From NCBI RefSeq assembly GCF_000172155.1, contig NZ_ABIZ01000001.1:8155105-8219104 (forward strand): DNA of 64,000 bases. The letters are read 5' to 3'. Origin of the DNA: Verrucomicrobium spinosum DSM 4136 = JCM 18804 (GTDB lineage Bacteria; Verrucomicrobiota; Verrucomicrobiia; Verrucomicrobiales; Verrucomicrobiaceae). Position 1 is the first letter of the stretch, and each line of letters starts with the position of its first letter. Position numbers and translations under genes: made by a program. Below, one piece after another: positions 1 through 9,836 of the stretch. The notes beneath the pieces are model-generated. The model worked only from the letters and a program-made list of their open reading frames with translations. It made no database searches and was not told the DNA's origin.

Positions 1-188
1 CCTGTAGGGCGAGCGCCCCGCTTGCCGCGAACCACCCCTGATTGCGTCACCATCGCGGTAGGTCAGCCACTCAAGGAATCGGGACGGTTCATCTGCATTG
101 TCCGCTCCGCCAAGCGCATCATTCGAAACAAAAAGTTGTGTTGCCCCATCACCGGAACTCCGGTTACGATCCGGCGAATCTCCCGCCT

Positions 189-980
189 ATGATCACTCCC
201 TTTCCTGATCGCCCGCTTCGCGTTCGAGGTTCCTTTGCCACCAAGAAACTCCTCGGGGGTATCGCGCTGATCCTGCTGGGGATCGGGTTCCTGGCGCTCT
301 TCATCTTCATAGAGAAGGAGTCCATCACCCAGGTTCTGGAAGACAGGAAGATCTGGGACACCGGTGTGCCAGCCAGCTTCTCTGAGGTTCAAGGCAACGA
401 ACGGACGAAGAACTTCATTTTTCACGAGTACGATCTGGTCGTCCGCTATGGTGACAAAGAAATGCAGGCCCGTAGCGCTCGGGTGAAGTTTGACACCTTT
501 CTCACGAGCGTGGATCAGGAGGGGCGTCAGGAGGCCCGGTATCTGGAGAGCGATCCCTCAAAGGTCGCCCATTCGTGGGCTATGGATGCGCTCACCGGGC
601 GATGGTTGGCCATCGGCTTCATGGGGGTCATGGGCCTCCTCCTGGGCGGGTTTGCGATATGGGGCGGTCTCGGCATGATCGGACAGTTGACCCTGGCGAA
701 ACGCTGCGGCCGACGCTCGGATGTGGTGATCCTGGAGATCACCAACGTGGCACCCAACGTCGTGAATGGGAAGCAGGTGGGACTGGTTTACTTCTTCCAG
801 GGCACAGACGGGGACGGCAAACAACTGGAAGGCAAAACCGCCTTCAAAACGAAAGAGGAGCCGCTCTTTGCCGATGAAGAACGCAAGCACCTGGTGGGGC
901 TGCTCAATCCGGCTTCGCCAGGCAAGGTGCTGGTCCCGCACAGAGATCTGTACCCGTTCGTGTCACCGGTTCGCGCCTGA
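189..980 (+). CDS. DUF3592-like two-TM membrane protein
   Basis: This 263-residue protein has a membrane segment at about residues 20-42 (LLGGIALILLGIGFLALF), an extracytoplasmic-looking beta-rich stretch of about 90 residues with a WDTGVPASFSEV motif, a second membrane segment at about 138-163, and a beta-rich C-terminal tail. This TM - small beta domain - TM - beta tail layout is that of DUF3592-type proteins, whose function is unknown. The open frame extends upstream to position 42, but the first 49 residues are Arg/His-rich and unlike a membrane protein N-terminus, so I start at the ATG directly before ITPFPDRP. No operon partner is evident: 246 bases separate it from the next gene. The family call is moderate; membrane location is well supported. 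Confidence 0.7.
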   Translation: MITPFPDRPLRVRGSFATKKLLGGIALILLGIGFLALFIFIEKESITQVLEDRKIWDTGVPASFSEVQGNERTKNFIFHEYDLVVRYGDKEMQARSARVKFDTFLTSVDQEGRQEARYLESDPSKVAHSWAMDALTGRWLAIGFMGVMGLLLGGFAIWGGLGMIGQLTLAKRCGRRSDVVILEITNVAPNVVNGKQVGLVYFFQGTDGDGKQLEGKTAFKTKEEPLFADEERKHLVGLLNPASPGKVLVPHRDLYPFVSPVRA

Positions 981-1226
981 CTTTATTGCTTCACTGCAGA
1001 TGCAAGAGCAGGGGTGCCGTCAGCCGCAGAGGCTCCTTCAGCTTTTCTCCATCCGGATGGCGGTCGTGCGGACTGGAAGCGTGTTTCCATCATGATTGAG
1101 GCTTGAGGTTTCCGGGATTTTTGCTTTGTGGGAAGCGTTAACTCGTTCCCCTGAGTGAACCCCCTTTCTGCGATGGTGAGCGGAGATGCCCGGCATCTCC
1201 CGCCTCCGCCAAAAAACGCCCCCCCG

Positions 1227-3938
1227 ATGAACTATCTCGTCCACAAGCACGGACAGCAGCATGGTCCTTTCTCCGAAGCCGCGCTGCGCCAGAAACTCGC
1301 GAATGGCGAATTCGCCCCGATGGACATGGCCTGGCGCGAGGGCCTGCCCGGCTGGATGCCGCTGAAGAATGTGCTCCCACCGGAAATGCCCCCTCTACCG
1401 GGAGTGCCAGCCGCTCCTGTGCCTCCCCCCCTGCCCCCCGGGCAGACGTCGCCGCAGCCCGTAGCGACCCTGCCTGTACCCACCGAGGTCTCCTTGAGAG
1501 AACCCGTGGCATCACCCACCCCCCATCGGACCTTTTCGGAAGGAGTCAGCAAGCCTGCGTGGAAGCGCCAGCGCACGTGGTGGCCGTGGGTGCTGGGGGC
1601 AGTGATCCTCTGCGGATTTGGCCTGCTCTTCACGATCGGTTTCCTCGTGCTGCAGAAAGTGAACAAGCAAGTCACCGCCGCCAGCAGCGCAGAGAAGCCC
1701 CTCTTTGAGGACCGCGCCGGACATCGCACAGTTTGGAAAAAATCCTCCCACAAGGCATCAGGACCCGCCGAGGATCCGCCCAAAGAAGTGTTTGAGAAGG
1801 TTCGTTACCCATCCGACGCAGGGTCGTTGGTCGCTTATGTCACCCCAGACCCCAAGGACGGGAAGAAGCACCCGGCCATCGTCTGGGCTCACGGCGGGTT
1901 CGGCGGCATAAGCAGCTACTTCTGGCAGGAGGCCTCCAAGTACGATGACCAGTCGGCCCGCGCCTTCCGCGAGGCGGGCATCGTCCTCATGACGCCGTCC
2001 TGGCGGGGTGAGAACGACAATCCGGGAAGGTTCGAGTTGTTCTTCGGCGAGGTGAATGACCTCCTGGCCGCCGTGAAGCATGTGAAGACACTGCCGTATG
2101 TGGATCCCAACCGCGTGTACATCGGCGGGCACAGCACGGGTGGCACGCTCACCCTCCTGGCCAGCACGGCCTCGGACGAGTTCCGTGCCGCATTCTCCCT
2201 AGGCGGCATGCCGGATGGGCGCGACGTCCTGTATGCTGGCGAGGGGTTTGGCAACACTCCCTATGACTCGCTGAAAGAGCGGGAAAGCCTGCTGCGCAGC
2301 CCCATCCGGTACACCCGGTTTATCACGCGTCCCACGTTCTACTTTGAAGGGGAAGACAACCCCACCTTCGCGGAGAGCGCCCAGAAGATGGGCCGCCGCG
2401 CGGCCAACATCAACGTGCCCTTCCAGGCGTTCACCCTGCCGGGCACCCACTTTGATATTGTGCATCCTGTCACCAGCCTCGTGGCAAGGAAGATCCTGGC
2501 GGACACCGGTGATACCTGCAATATGAGCTTCACCGATGCTGAACTGCGCCAGGCGTACGATGAAGCGTTCAGTCACACGCTGGGCACCGTGCTGACGGCG
2601 TGGCTCACAGATGGCGGAGATCTCACGAAGGCGCTGAAGGATCTGGACGCGGATGATGCAGAGCCACGCACGACGAAGCATGTCAAACTGTTGAAGCAGA
2701 CCATAGAAAAGTTGCGGGCAGCACCCGCGGGTCCCGTCATTACCGGCCAGATAGCCGCCCTCACAGAGATCTGCGACAGCGTGACAGACTCCGACATCTA
2801 TGATGCCCTGGTCGATGAAGTCCTGCCTGCGATCAACAGCTGGGCCAAGAAACGGCTGGGAGATTCGGCCACCTTCGCCGCGGCCTCAGGCGAGGATCCC
2901 AGTGAGGCAGCCCAGTTCCTCCAGGTGCTGCAGTACGTCCTGGATTATGGTGAGACGGGTAAGGCACGGCCCCTGGTGGTTGTGGCCGCCCGCAACGGGG
3001 TGGGGCAGGAAGACTACACCTGGACTTCCTTGTTCAACACGTTCTCCACTGATCCGGAGCAGATGACGCTGCTGGTAAAGGATCTGAAAGGCAGCCTGCC
3101 ACCGGGTTTCGCGGGGGTGGCGTTGCTTGACTCCGCGAACCAAGCCCGCTTGAAGGACAAATGGAAGGGCGTCCACCCCTTCGACTCGGCGGCAGGGGTG
3201 GCCCTGCTCCAGGAGTGGCTGGAGAGCCGCGATACGGAGACCACCAGCTATGCCCACAGTGCCGCCGTGGGGCTGGCGTATCTCTCGCCGACGAACCGGG
3301 CAAAACTGCTGCCGCTGGCCCTGGCTCATCCGGATGAAGAAGTGCGTCTGGAAGCCGCATGGTCAGACTTGAAGAACGAGGGCACCACGGGCCTGGATGT
3401 CCTCAAAAAAGCCTGCCTGGACGTCCACCGGTCAAGCACCGCCAAACGCTACCTGGAGGAACTCAAACATGCCGCCGACATCCCCGCCGCTGCGAAGGAA
3501 CCAGAGTTCGCCGCGAAGGCCACGATGTCGGAATGGCTGCAGCATCCCAACGAGCTGGGAGCTCCGCCACTGAGCCTGGAGGTCTATGACAAAACGGAGC
3601 TCTACTGGCCACCCCGGCAGCAGAAGATTCCGTTGTGGCTGTTCAAGTTCACCTATCGCTTCGACAGCAACGAAGGCGAAGCCGCCAAGGAGGTCAAAAC
3701 CAGCTACGGCATGGTGGGCACCGTGACGTGGTCCTTCTTTGCTGAAGACGCCGCCGCGCCCACGCCCGGACACCTCTACGTCAAACACTGCGCCCTGGAA
3801 CTGGAGCACCAGGCCGAAGACGAAGAGGACGAAGACGAAGACCACAAGCTAGACAAGAAGAAATGGACCACCGAAGAGTGGCGGGTGGAGGCACGGAAGC
3901 AGTTGGAGAAAAGCAATCCGGGCAGGAGTTTTGAATGA
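1227..3938 (+). CDS. GYF-domain / alpha-beta hydrolase fusion protein
   Basis: This 903-residue protein begins with a GYF_2-type module (MNYLVHKHGQQHGPFSE...GLPGWMPL, residues 1-50), a Pro-rich linker, and a single membrane segment near residues 120-145 (WVLGAVILCGFGLLFTIGFLVL). A prolyl-oligopeptidase/dienelactone-hydrolase-like domain follows at about 190-430, with nucleophile Ser303 in GGHSTGG, Asp377 in EGEDN and His408 in GTHFD. The remaining ~470 residues are alpha-helical with no family I recognise, ending in a very acidic stretch (EDEEDEDEDH) and a basic tail. I chose ATG 1227 because residues encoded upstream (from 1155) are Pro-rich and the GYF module starts exactly here. GYF_2 domains usually bind Pro-rich peptides; here the Pro-rich segment sits next to it in the same chain. 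Substrate unknown. Confidence 0.8.
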   Translation: MNYLVHKHGQQHGPFSEAALRQKLANGEFAPMDMAWREGLPGWMPLKNVLPPEMPPLPGVPAAPVPPPLPPGQTSPQPVATLPVPTEVSLREPVASPTPHRTFSEGVSKPAWKRQRTWWPWVLGAVILCGFGLLFTIGFLVLQKVNKQVTAASSAEKPLFEDRAGHRTVWKKSSHKASGPAEDPPKEVFEKVRYPSDAGSLVAYVTPDPKDGKKHPAIVWAHGGFGGISSYFWQEASKYDDQSARAFREAGIVLMTPSWRGENDNPGRFELFFGEVNDLLAAVKHVKTLPYVDPNRVYIGGHSTGGTLTLLASTASDEFRAAFSLGGMPDGRDVLYAGEGFGNTPYDSLKERESLLRSPIRYTRFITRPTFYFEGEDNPTFAESAQKMGRRAANINVPFQAFTLPGTHFDIVHPVTSLVARKILADTGDTCNMSFTDAELRQAYDEAFSHTLGTVLTAWLTDGGDLTKALKDLDADDAEPRTTKHVKLLKQTIEKLRAAPAGPVITGQIAALTEICDSVTDSDIYDALVDEVLPAINSWAKKRLGDSATFAAASGEDPSEAAQFLQVLQYVLDYGETGKARPLVVVAARNGVGQEDYTWTSLFNTFSTDPEQMTLLVKDLKGSLPPGFAGVALLDSANQARLKDKWKGVHPFDSAAGVALLQEWLESRDTETTSYAHSAAVGLAYLSPTNRAKLLPLALAHPDEEVRLEAAWSDLKNEGTTGLDVLKKACLDVHRSSTAKRYLEELKHAADIPAAAKEPEFAAKATMSEWLQHPNELGAPPLSLEVYDKTELYWPPRQQKIPLWLFKFTYRFDSNEGEAAKEVKTSYGMVGTVTWSFFAEDAAAPTPGHLYVKHCALELEHQAEDEEDEDEDHKLDKKKWTTEEWRVEARKQLEKSNPGRSFE

Positions 3939-4078
3939 TGGCGTAGGTTTGAAAGCGAGCGGGGATGGCATTTGTGCGGTCCCTGGTCCTGTCTGCAAAA
4001 TATTTTTCCAAACTCATTCAACATTCCCGCCGGTGGATGTTCAATGCTATCCGCTGACTGTTTGGTCTTGCTCACACG

Positions 4079-5512
4079 ATGTGGAGTGTCCGGTCCATTT
4101 TATTCGGGACGATTGTCTCCTGGTTTGCCCTCGCTGGTGCATGGCTATGCATCGCCGCTGGGCATCCTGATGTTGCGGAGGCATCGCCCCCGCCTGCCTG
4201 GTGGGTCTGGAATCGCACCACCCCGCTGACGGCGGAGGAAGCAACAGCACTGCAAAGGCACGGGGTGAAAGAGTTGCAATGGAACCTGGGCACCCTGGAG
4301 CGCAAAGGCACGCAGTGGACTGGCGCGGAGAAGCTGTACCTCCCTGCACGGACGAAGGACGTGACCCTCATTCCCGTGGTGCGTCTCCATCATGCCCCCT
4401 CCACCATTGCAGAACCGGCGGCAGATGAGGCACTGGCAGGGTTGCTTTCGAGACTGTGCGGAAGGCTGGACTGCAAAACGCTGCAACTGGACTACGACTG
4501 TCCCGACCGCTTGCTACCACGCTATGCGGAGGCCCTGGGCAGGATCCGCCAGCGCATCGCCCCGGTGCGTCTGAGCGTCACCGCCCTGGCAGGCTGGCCC
4601 AGGGTGGCAGGGTTCGAGGAACTCTGCGCCAGCGCCGATGAACTCGTGCCCATGTTCTACGATCTTGAGGAACACGCTGTCGCAGAACGGCGGGCGCCGC
4701 TGCTCTCTGAGTCCACCGTACGGGAGCAGATGCCTCTGTGGGCACGCTGCACAACGCGCTGGCGGGCCGGGCTCCCTAACTTCACCCGTGTGACGGTGCT
4801 GGATGCGCAAGACAAGGCCCTGGGGCAGGTGGACACCTGGCTGTGGGAGACGCTGGTCTATGATCCCACTTGGGAGGTGCGATCCTCCACCACCCAGGGC
4901 ATGACGGAGCTGCGCGCCATAACGGCGAACAAGGTGGGGCGCTATCCGGTGGCCCAGGGTGGCGGACTCCTGGTGCGGTGGCCGGATCTGAAGGTGCTGC
5001 AAGCTGCCAGTCAGGCGGCACTCGCCGCCGGGGCGCGTGGGGTGGTCTTGTTCAAACTGCCGCAGGCAGATTCCCCCAGCGGATGGAGCTTGAGCACGGT
5101 CCTTGGAGCTTTGAAGGGTAAAGCAGTGAAGGAATTGCTGCCCAGCTCACAAGACTTTCGACTGCTGCTACAGGGATCCCGGCTGACGCTGGTGCATGAA
5201 GGAAGCATGGATCTGCCTCCACGATTTGAGCCAGTTTCAAGTGCTGTGGAAGCAGACTCCGCACGGTCTGGCTGGAGCCTTGAGCTTGACCTGCCTCCCG
5301 CCGCGCTCGCTGAGTTCTCCGCCGGTGAGTTCGCTGGTCGCGACATGCAGCAGGAAAAAAAGACCGGGCATGTCGTGGTACAGCTTCCCCATCTGCGCAG
5401 CGGCAGCAGCCTCAGTTCTGGTTATTTCCAGCATCCCCCTCCGCCGGCCGTGTTGCGCTGGCGCATTCCCCAACTCTCACCTCTATGGCAAACCGCCGCT
5501 CCCTCCCTCTAG
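4079..5512 (+). CDS. secreted DUF3142-like TIM-barrel protein
   Basis: The 477-residue protein has an N-terminal signal or anchor segment (ILFGTIVSWFALAGAWLC, residues 7-25) followed by WWVWNRT. The core motif LQLDYDCPDRLL near residue 140 and the VPMFYDLEEH segment near 190 resemble DUF3142 proteins, which are predicted (beta/alpha)-barrel carbohydrate-active-like proteins without a proven reaction. A C-terminal region of ~100 residues (from about 375) looks like a separate beta-domain. The 3' end overlaps the start of the next gene by 28 bases, so the two are probably translationally coupled and work together. The ATG at 4079 places the hydrophobic segment at the right distance. Family call is moderate; export is likely. 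Confidence 0.65.
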   Translation: MWSVRSILFGTIVSWFALAGAWLCIAAGHPDVAEASPPPAWWVWNRTTPLTAEEATALQRHGVKELQWNLGTLERKGTQWTGAEKLYLPARTKDVTLIPVVRLHHAPSTIAEPAADEALAGLLSRLCGRLDCKTLQLDYDCPDRLLPRYAEALGRIRQRIAPVRLSVTALAGWPRVAGFEELCASADELVPMFYDLEEHAVAERRAPLLSESTVREQMPLWARCTTRWRAGLPNFTRVTVLDAQDKALGQVDTWLWETLVYDPTWEVRSSTTQGMTELRAITANKVGRYPVAQGGGLLVRWPDLKVLQAASQAALAAGARGVVLFKLPQADSPSGWSLSTVLGALKGKAVKELLPSSQDFRLLLQGSRLTLVHEGSMDLPPRFEPVSSAVEADSARSGWSLELDLPPAALAEFSAGEFAGRDMQQEKKTGHVVVQLPHLRSGSSLSSGYFQHPPPPAVLRWRIPQLSPLWQTAAPSL

Positions 5513-8500
5513 CCTTGCTTGCCGCGGGCACCTGTCTGGCTGTTCCAGGCAGGGTGAACTCCTGTGGCCCGATGTACTACGCCGCGGCCCCAGCACTGGC
5601 GGCGTTCCCTGAGCGGCATCCGGTAAAGACGATGATGGATCTGTTTGCCGAGTCACAGAAGGCGGCCACTCCGGCCCCCGCCTGGGAATCCCTGGACGCG
5701 CTGACGCGCCGCATCCTGTCCACGCCCGAGGCGGACTCGCTCCAGATCATTGACCAGGCACTCTCGGAGAATCGGACCTCGGGGCGCTATGAAGCCCGCA
5801 AGGCCAATCTGCTCTGGGACCTGCGGGATCTGCGCACGGCCTGGGACGGCGACTTCAACGAAGAAGCCCGGACCTACATCGATTGGCGGGTGAGGCTGTA
5901 CCATGATGAAAAGCGCGGGCTTCCACCGGCGGTTGCCCGGGAGCATCGCAAGGTGGAGGATGGCTGGTGGTTGTCCCCCCAGCAGAAAGCCCAGGAGGAG
6001 CAGTGGCTGGCCCAGGAACAAGCCGCCATCAGAGCAGGCATCGAAGAAGGAGAACGCGCCATTGCCCAGGCATCGCCGGCGCTGGTCCCTCACTGGATGG
6101 TGGCGAGAGGTGGAGCAGCCTTCCGTCGCGGCGCGCTGGAGGAAGCGGCGGGATGGTTCGAAAAAGTAGTGCAACACCACGCCGGACATCCCCGGAGGGA
6201 GACCGCGCTGTTCATGATAGCCCGCCTGAAGGTCGAGGAAGCCCGGCGGATTTCGCGGAAACAACCGGAGGCTGGAGCTGGGCCTCGTGACCTGTCAGAG
6301 GGGCTGTCCAACGCCCTGGAGATCGCTGAACACGCTCTGGATGACTACAGCAAAGAGTATCCCAAAGGACGCTACACGGTCGAACTCGCCGGCTGGCGCG
6401 GGGCCATACACACGCTGGCCGGGCAGCACTGGCTCGCCCTCGGTGACTATGTCACGCAACTGGATCATGCAGACCATTCAGAAGTGCGTGACTCAGCCGG
6501 GCGTGAGATCGAACGCTGTCTCAAGGAGTTGTTGTTGTCGGACAAGGTCGAGGATGATCCAGAGGGCATCCAGACCGTGCTGGGTCTGCTTGCCACCAGC
6601 CCACCAGCCACGCTCCGGGTCATGGGGTATCTTCTGGATGGTCCGGCGGACCTTGGCTACGAGACCCGCTATTGGGACGAAAGTTACCTGAACCTGGAGA
6701 AGCTGGACAGGATCAAGACCATGCTGAACCGGTCCCGTCATACAGACATGCTTCAACAGCTTGCGGGTGCGGCCATCGACCACGAGAAAACATTCAAGAC
6801 AGCGAAGTGGCATCCTAAATTTGTGGCCTTGATGGCCTGGGCCGCGACGGAAGGCGGTGAACATGCCCAGGCCCTCCGCCTCTGCGAACGCCAGCCCGAA
6901 GCCCTGGCGAATAGCGACGACCTCCAGTACTGCCGCGCAGTCACCCTGCAACGCCTGGGAGACGACGCCAGAGCCGCTGAGGCGCTGCAAGACTTGCGGG
7001 CCCGCTTTCCCGGAAGCCCTCTCTCCAAGGGACTGGCACTCCGGCAGGCCCAAAGTCTGCACCGCTTGGGACGTGATGGCGAAGCCATCGTGGTCCTGAA
7101 CATGGCCATCGCGCCCGTCGGGCCGGCGGAACGGGAGCCGCTTCCGGATGGTGAAAAACCCCCTGTCTTCCTGCACTCCTATGAGGAACTCCGCCAATAT
7201 CTGGACGTGCTGGAGCAGTTCTGCCCTGTGCCGCAACTGGAAGTAGCACTGCAATCCCGACAACTGCCTGCCCCGTCCGCCTTGCGCCTTCATCAACTCA
7301 CCGTGGCCCGCCTGCTGGCGGCTGAAGACTGGGCCTCCCTGCGCCGGGTGCTGGGCAACCTGCCCGAAGGAGCGGATGCCCTCCCGGCGGATGAACTGGA
7401 CCAGCTGGAACATACCTACACAGGCTGGGAATGGCACCAGCCCTCGCCAGTGTATTTCTATGCCAACAGGAGTTTGCACGCCGGTCTGGCCCGGGCGTTT
7501 CTGTTATTGCATGAAACCCCGCGTGACGGCATGGAGCCTGGTCAAAAAGCCCTCTGGCACTGGAGCCTCGCCACGACGTGGGAAGCCTGCCGGGGGCAGC
7601 TGATCCTGTCCGCCGTCCACGCTGGCCCGGGCAGCTACATGGCCAGCGATCATCGCCAGATGGAGCTCCGCCTTCGCGCCAATGCCCTGGCCCTGGGATA
7701 TCGATCCGACACCGTCAATCGAGAGCTGGAGTCGCGTGATGAACTGCGCCATGCCTACGATCACTGCCTTCTGGCAGCGGAAGCAGCTCCAGGCACGCCC
7801 CTGGCCGCCCGGGCTCTGTTCAAGGCTCTCGAAAGCCTGCGACGGATGGCCGAAGTGACACCGTATGCCCAGGGACGGGCATTCGAAGCGGACTGGGGCA
7901 GCGTTTCCCGGCAGCTGTATGATCGCCTGCTCAAAGAATGCCCACAGTCACCCGAGGCCATGCAACTCGCCGCTTGGTGGGACTTTGCCGCCACGCCTGA
8001 GCTTCATGACTGGATGCCGGGAAACGGCTATCCGCCGCGGGAAGACGAGGCGATCCGCGACATCCTGGTTCCCGATCCGTCGGTGAAGGGCCGTGAGCAT
8101 TGGGACCAGCAAACCTGGCAACGAGAATCCGAACGCAGACGCCAGTTCGGTGTCCTCCGGGAGCGAATCCAAAAGCTCGGAAGCCACTTCGAAAGCCGCG
8201 GTCTGGAGGCTGCCAGAACGGAATCCAAAGCCATCCGGGAAGCCCTGATCCCGCTGGCCGATGTCCTGGAATGGACGGAAGCCATCAATGCTCTGGATGG
8301 GACGGACCTCATGTTGAACCAGGCCTCACCAGACCTGGACGCTGTGAAGCGTTATTTCCTCCACATCGGTGGTCCTCCCGTTGAGGAGCCCCCTGTCATC
8401 GCTGGCATTCCCGTGCGGACGACGGCTTCGGACGGGCTGGAAGACATTCGCGCCTACCAGACGGCTGCGGCAGGCATGGAGGAGGATCGGAACAAGCCGG

Positions 8501-9072
8501 ATCGCTGGAGCCTGCAGGAGACGCGCTGGCAGAACTACCTGGCCGCCTATCCCAAGTCACTGAAGCGTGAGGCAGCCCAGTTTCAACTGGCTCGTGCCGT
8601 GACCCGCCAGTACCGGACCTGGACTCATGTGCAAAATCGCAACTGGCCGGATGCACCGTTCATGGGACGGTATGTCCACCTCGTGGTGGAACGTGAAAAG
8701 CCCTTCGAGGCGGCGCGGCCTAATGCGGCTCTGGATGAATATCGCAAGGCCTATCCGCAGGGCCGCTATCTGGCCGATGTGCAGCTGCTCCGGGCTGGCG
8801 TGGCGGTGGATGCCGGGGATTATCCTCTCGCCTTGCGCCTGCTCTGCTCTGCCTTGGCTGATGAGAACCACAAGGAACTGCACATGGACGCCGCGCTGGC
8901 TCTCGCGCAGTGCTTTGAGCTGCTGCACGATCCCGAACCACGTCTCGCCCTGGCCAAAGCCATCGCGGCAGATCCCGCAGCGTGGGACCGGTTCACTGCC
9001 TTCACCCACAGTGCCAGCTGTGGCCAGCGGCTGAGGGTGTATGAGAACTGGGTGTCGAGCTTGAAGAAATGA
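5485..9072 (+). CDS. large exported TPR-type protein
   Basis: A 1195-residue, almost entirely helical protein with a signal peptide (RRSLPLALLAAGTCLAVPG, then VNSCGP, a weak lipobox). Many segments fit the TPR pattern, for example EEAAGWFEKVVQHHAGHPRRETALFMIARLK around residues 215-245, HAQALRLCERQPEALAN near 460, and DYPLALRLLCSALADENHKELHMDAALALAQC near 1115-1145. Such proteins act as periplasmic or outer-membrane scaffolds; no catalytic motif is visible. Its start lies 28 bases inside the upstream DUF3142-like gene, so both are likely made from one transcript. The C-terminus ends in VYENWVSSLKK. The specific role cannot be read from sequence. Confidence 0.7.
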   Translation: MANRRSLPLALLAAGTCLAVPGRVNSCGPMYYAAAPALAAFPERHPVKTMMDLFAESQKAATPAPAWESLDALTRRILSTPEADSLQIIDQALSENRTSGRYEARKANLLWDLRDLRTAWDGDFNEEARTYIDWRVRLYHDEKRGLPPAVAREHRKVEDGWWLSPQQKAQEEQWLAQEQAAIRAGIEEGERAIAQASPALVPHWMVARGGAAFRRGALEEAAGWFEKVVQHHAGHPRRETALFMIARLKVEEARRISRKQPEAGAGPRDLSEGLSNALEIAEHALDDYSKEYPKGRYTVELAGWRGAIHTLAGQHWLALGDYVTQLDHADHSEVRDSAGREIERCLKELLLSDKVEDDPEGIQTVLGLLATSPPATLRVMGYLLDGPADLGYETRYWDESYLNLEKLDRIKTMLNRSRHTDMLQQLAGAAIDHEKTFKTAKWHPKFVALMAWAATEGGEHAQALRLCERQPEALANSDDLQYCRAVTLQRLGDDARAAEALQDLRARFPGSPLSKGLALRQAQSLHRLGRDGEAIVVLNMAIAPVGPAEREPLPDGEKPPVFLHSYEELRQYLDVLEQFCPVPQLEVALQSRQLPAPSALRLHQLTVARLLAAEDWASLRRVLGNLPEGADALPADELDQLEHTYTGWEWHQPSPVYFYANRSLHAGLARAFLLLHETPRDGMEPGQKALWHWSLATTWEACRGQLILSAVHAGPGSYMASDHRQMELRLRANALALGYRSDTVNRELESRDELRHAYDHCLLAAEAAPGTPLAARALFKALESLRRMAEVTPYAQGRAFEADWGSVSRQLYDRLLKECPQSPEAMQLAAWWDFAATPELHDWMPGNGYPPREDEAIRDILVPDPSVKGREHWDQQTWQRESERRRQFGVLRERIQKLGSHFESRGLEAARTESKAIREALIPLADVLEWTEAINALDGTDLMLNQASPDLDAVKRYFLHIGGPPVEEPPVIAGIPVRTTASDGLEDIRAYQTAAAGMEEDRNKPDRWSLQETRWQNYLAAYPKSLKREAAQFQLARAVTRQYRTWTHVQNRNWPDAPFMGRYVHLVVEREKPFEAARPNAALDEYRKAYPQGRYLADVQLLRAGVAVDAGDYPLALRLLCSALADENHKELHMDAALALAQCFELLHDPEPRLALAKAIAADPAAWDRFTAFTHSASCGQRLRVYENWVSSLKK

Positions 9073-9172
9073 GGGGCGGGATGACGAACAGGAAGCACCG
9101 GAGCTTTTGAAGATCATCCATTTTTGATCCTCTTTCCACCTGGCACTCCCAGACTCACGCCAGTGTCTTGCC

Positions 9173-9193
9173 GGCGGCTCGACGCCGCTTTCG
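9173..9193 (-). repeat. dispersed AAAGCGG element, partial copy
   Basis: On the minus strand this reads CGAAAGCGGCGTCGAGCCGCC, identical over these 21 bases to the core of the copy at 9415-9435. Homology appears to stop soon after the core. Confidence 0.6.
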
Positions 9194-9390
9194 CTGGCTG
9201 GTGGCGGGTGGTTGTGCCTTGAACCTTGGTTCGGTTGGTTGGTGTGCGCGTGGCGTGGGGCTTCGCGACGGAGGGAGTGGTGAGGGTGCTCGGCTGATGT
9301 GGAAGGCTGGACGTTCCCAGATGGGCGCAGAGCAGGAGCGAGTCTCCAAGCCAACATTCCGCAGTTCAATTTCAGGCGGCCCTCTCAAAA

Positions 9391-9435
9391 CTCGCAGCAG
9401 CGTTTTGGAGTGCTGGCGGCTCGACGCCGCTTTCG
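9391..9435 (-). repeat. dispersed AAAGCGG element
   Basis: On the minus strand it reads AAAGCGGCGTCGAGCCGCC, then AGCACTCCAAAACGCTGCTG, matching the plus-strand copy at 9651-9711. The core is itself a small palindrome (GCGGC-tcga-CGCCGC). Confidence 0.65.
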
Positions 9436-9650
9436 CCTGCCGCCAAGATATCCTCTCCATCCTCACACGTCCGCCAGCCGGTAATGGAGGCGGGGTCTCC
9501 GGCCCCGCTCAGTCGGACGGCGACTGAGGTGGCGCACGTGTTGAGCGGCAAGTAGCTGCTGGGTCTTGGGCAAATCCATCCCTCCGATCACCCGCGGGGC
9601 TGGAACCCCCGTCTCCTTTATCCTCGCTGCTCCAGTGTCTGGATTCTAGG

Positions 9651-9711
9651 TCATCACAAGGGGTGCCAAAGCGGTGTCGAGCCACACGCACTCCAAAGAC
9701 GCTTCGCGCGG
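9651..9711 (+). repeat. dispersed AAAGCGG element
   Basis: Begins TCATCACAAGGGGTGCCAAA and continues through GCACTCCAAAGACGCT. It aligns over about 60 bases with the copy at 17671-17730 with one single-base gap and roughly a dozen differences. Confidence 0.7.
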
Positions 9712-9836
9712 CTGTGAGCGCTGGAGCCATTGGCGGGTTGTCATCCGTGGGACGCCCCACGTTGCCCGAAGCTCTTTGTGCCTTCGTGCCTTTGTGTGAG
9801 GATGGAAGTTTCTTGGCCCGAGCAGCCCGCGTCCCA

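Larger units (their letters stand above)
9073..9836. other. repeat-bearing intergenic region
   Basis: These 764 bases lie between two converging genes. I see no credible gene: short open frames on both strands are Arg/Ser/Pro-rich and lack start signals. The stretch holds three copies of a dispersed repeat (listed separately) and a GC hairpin near 9493-9512 (GGCGGGGTCTCCGGCCCCGC). Confidence 0.6.

Noticed and set aside
6493-7479. 328-codon open frame antisense to the TPR gene
   Set aside because: Antisense shadow; the sense frame has helical repeats and a signal peptide.
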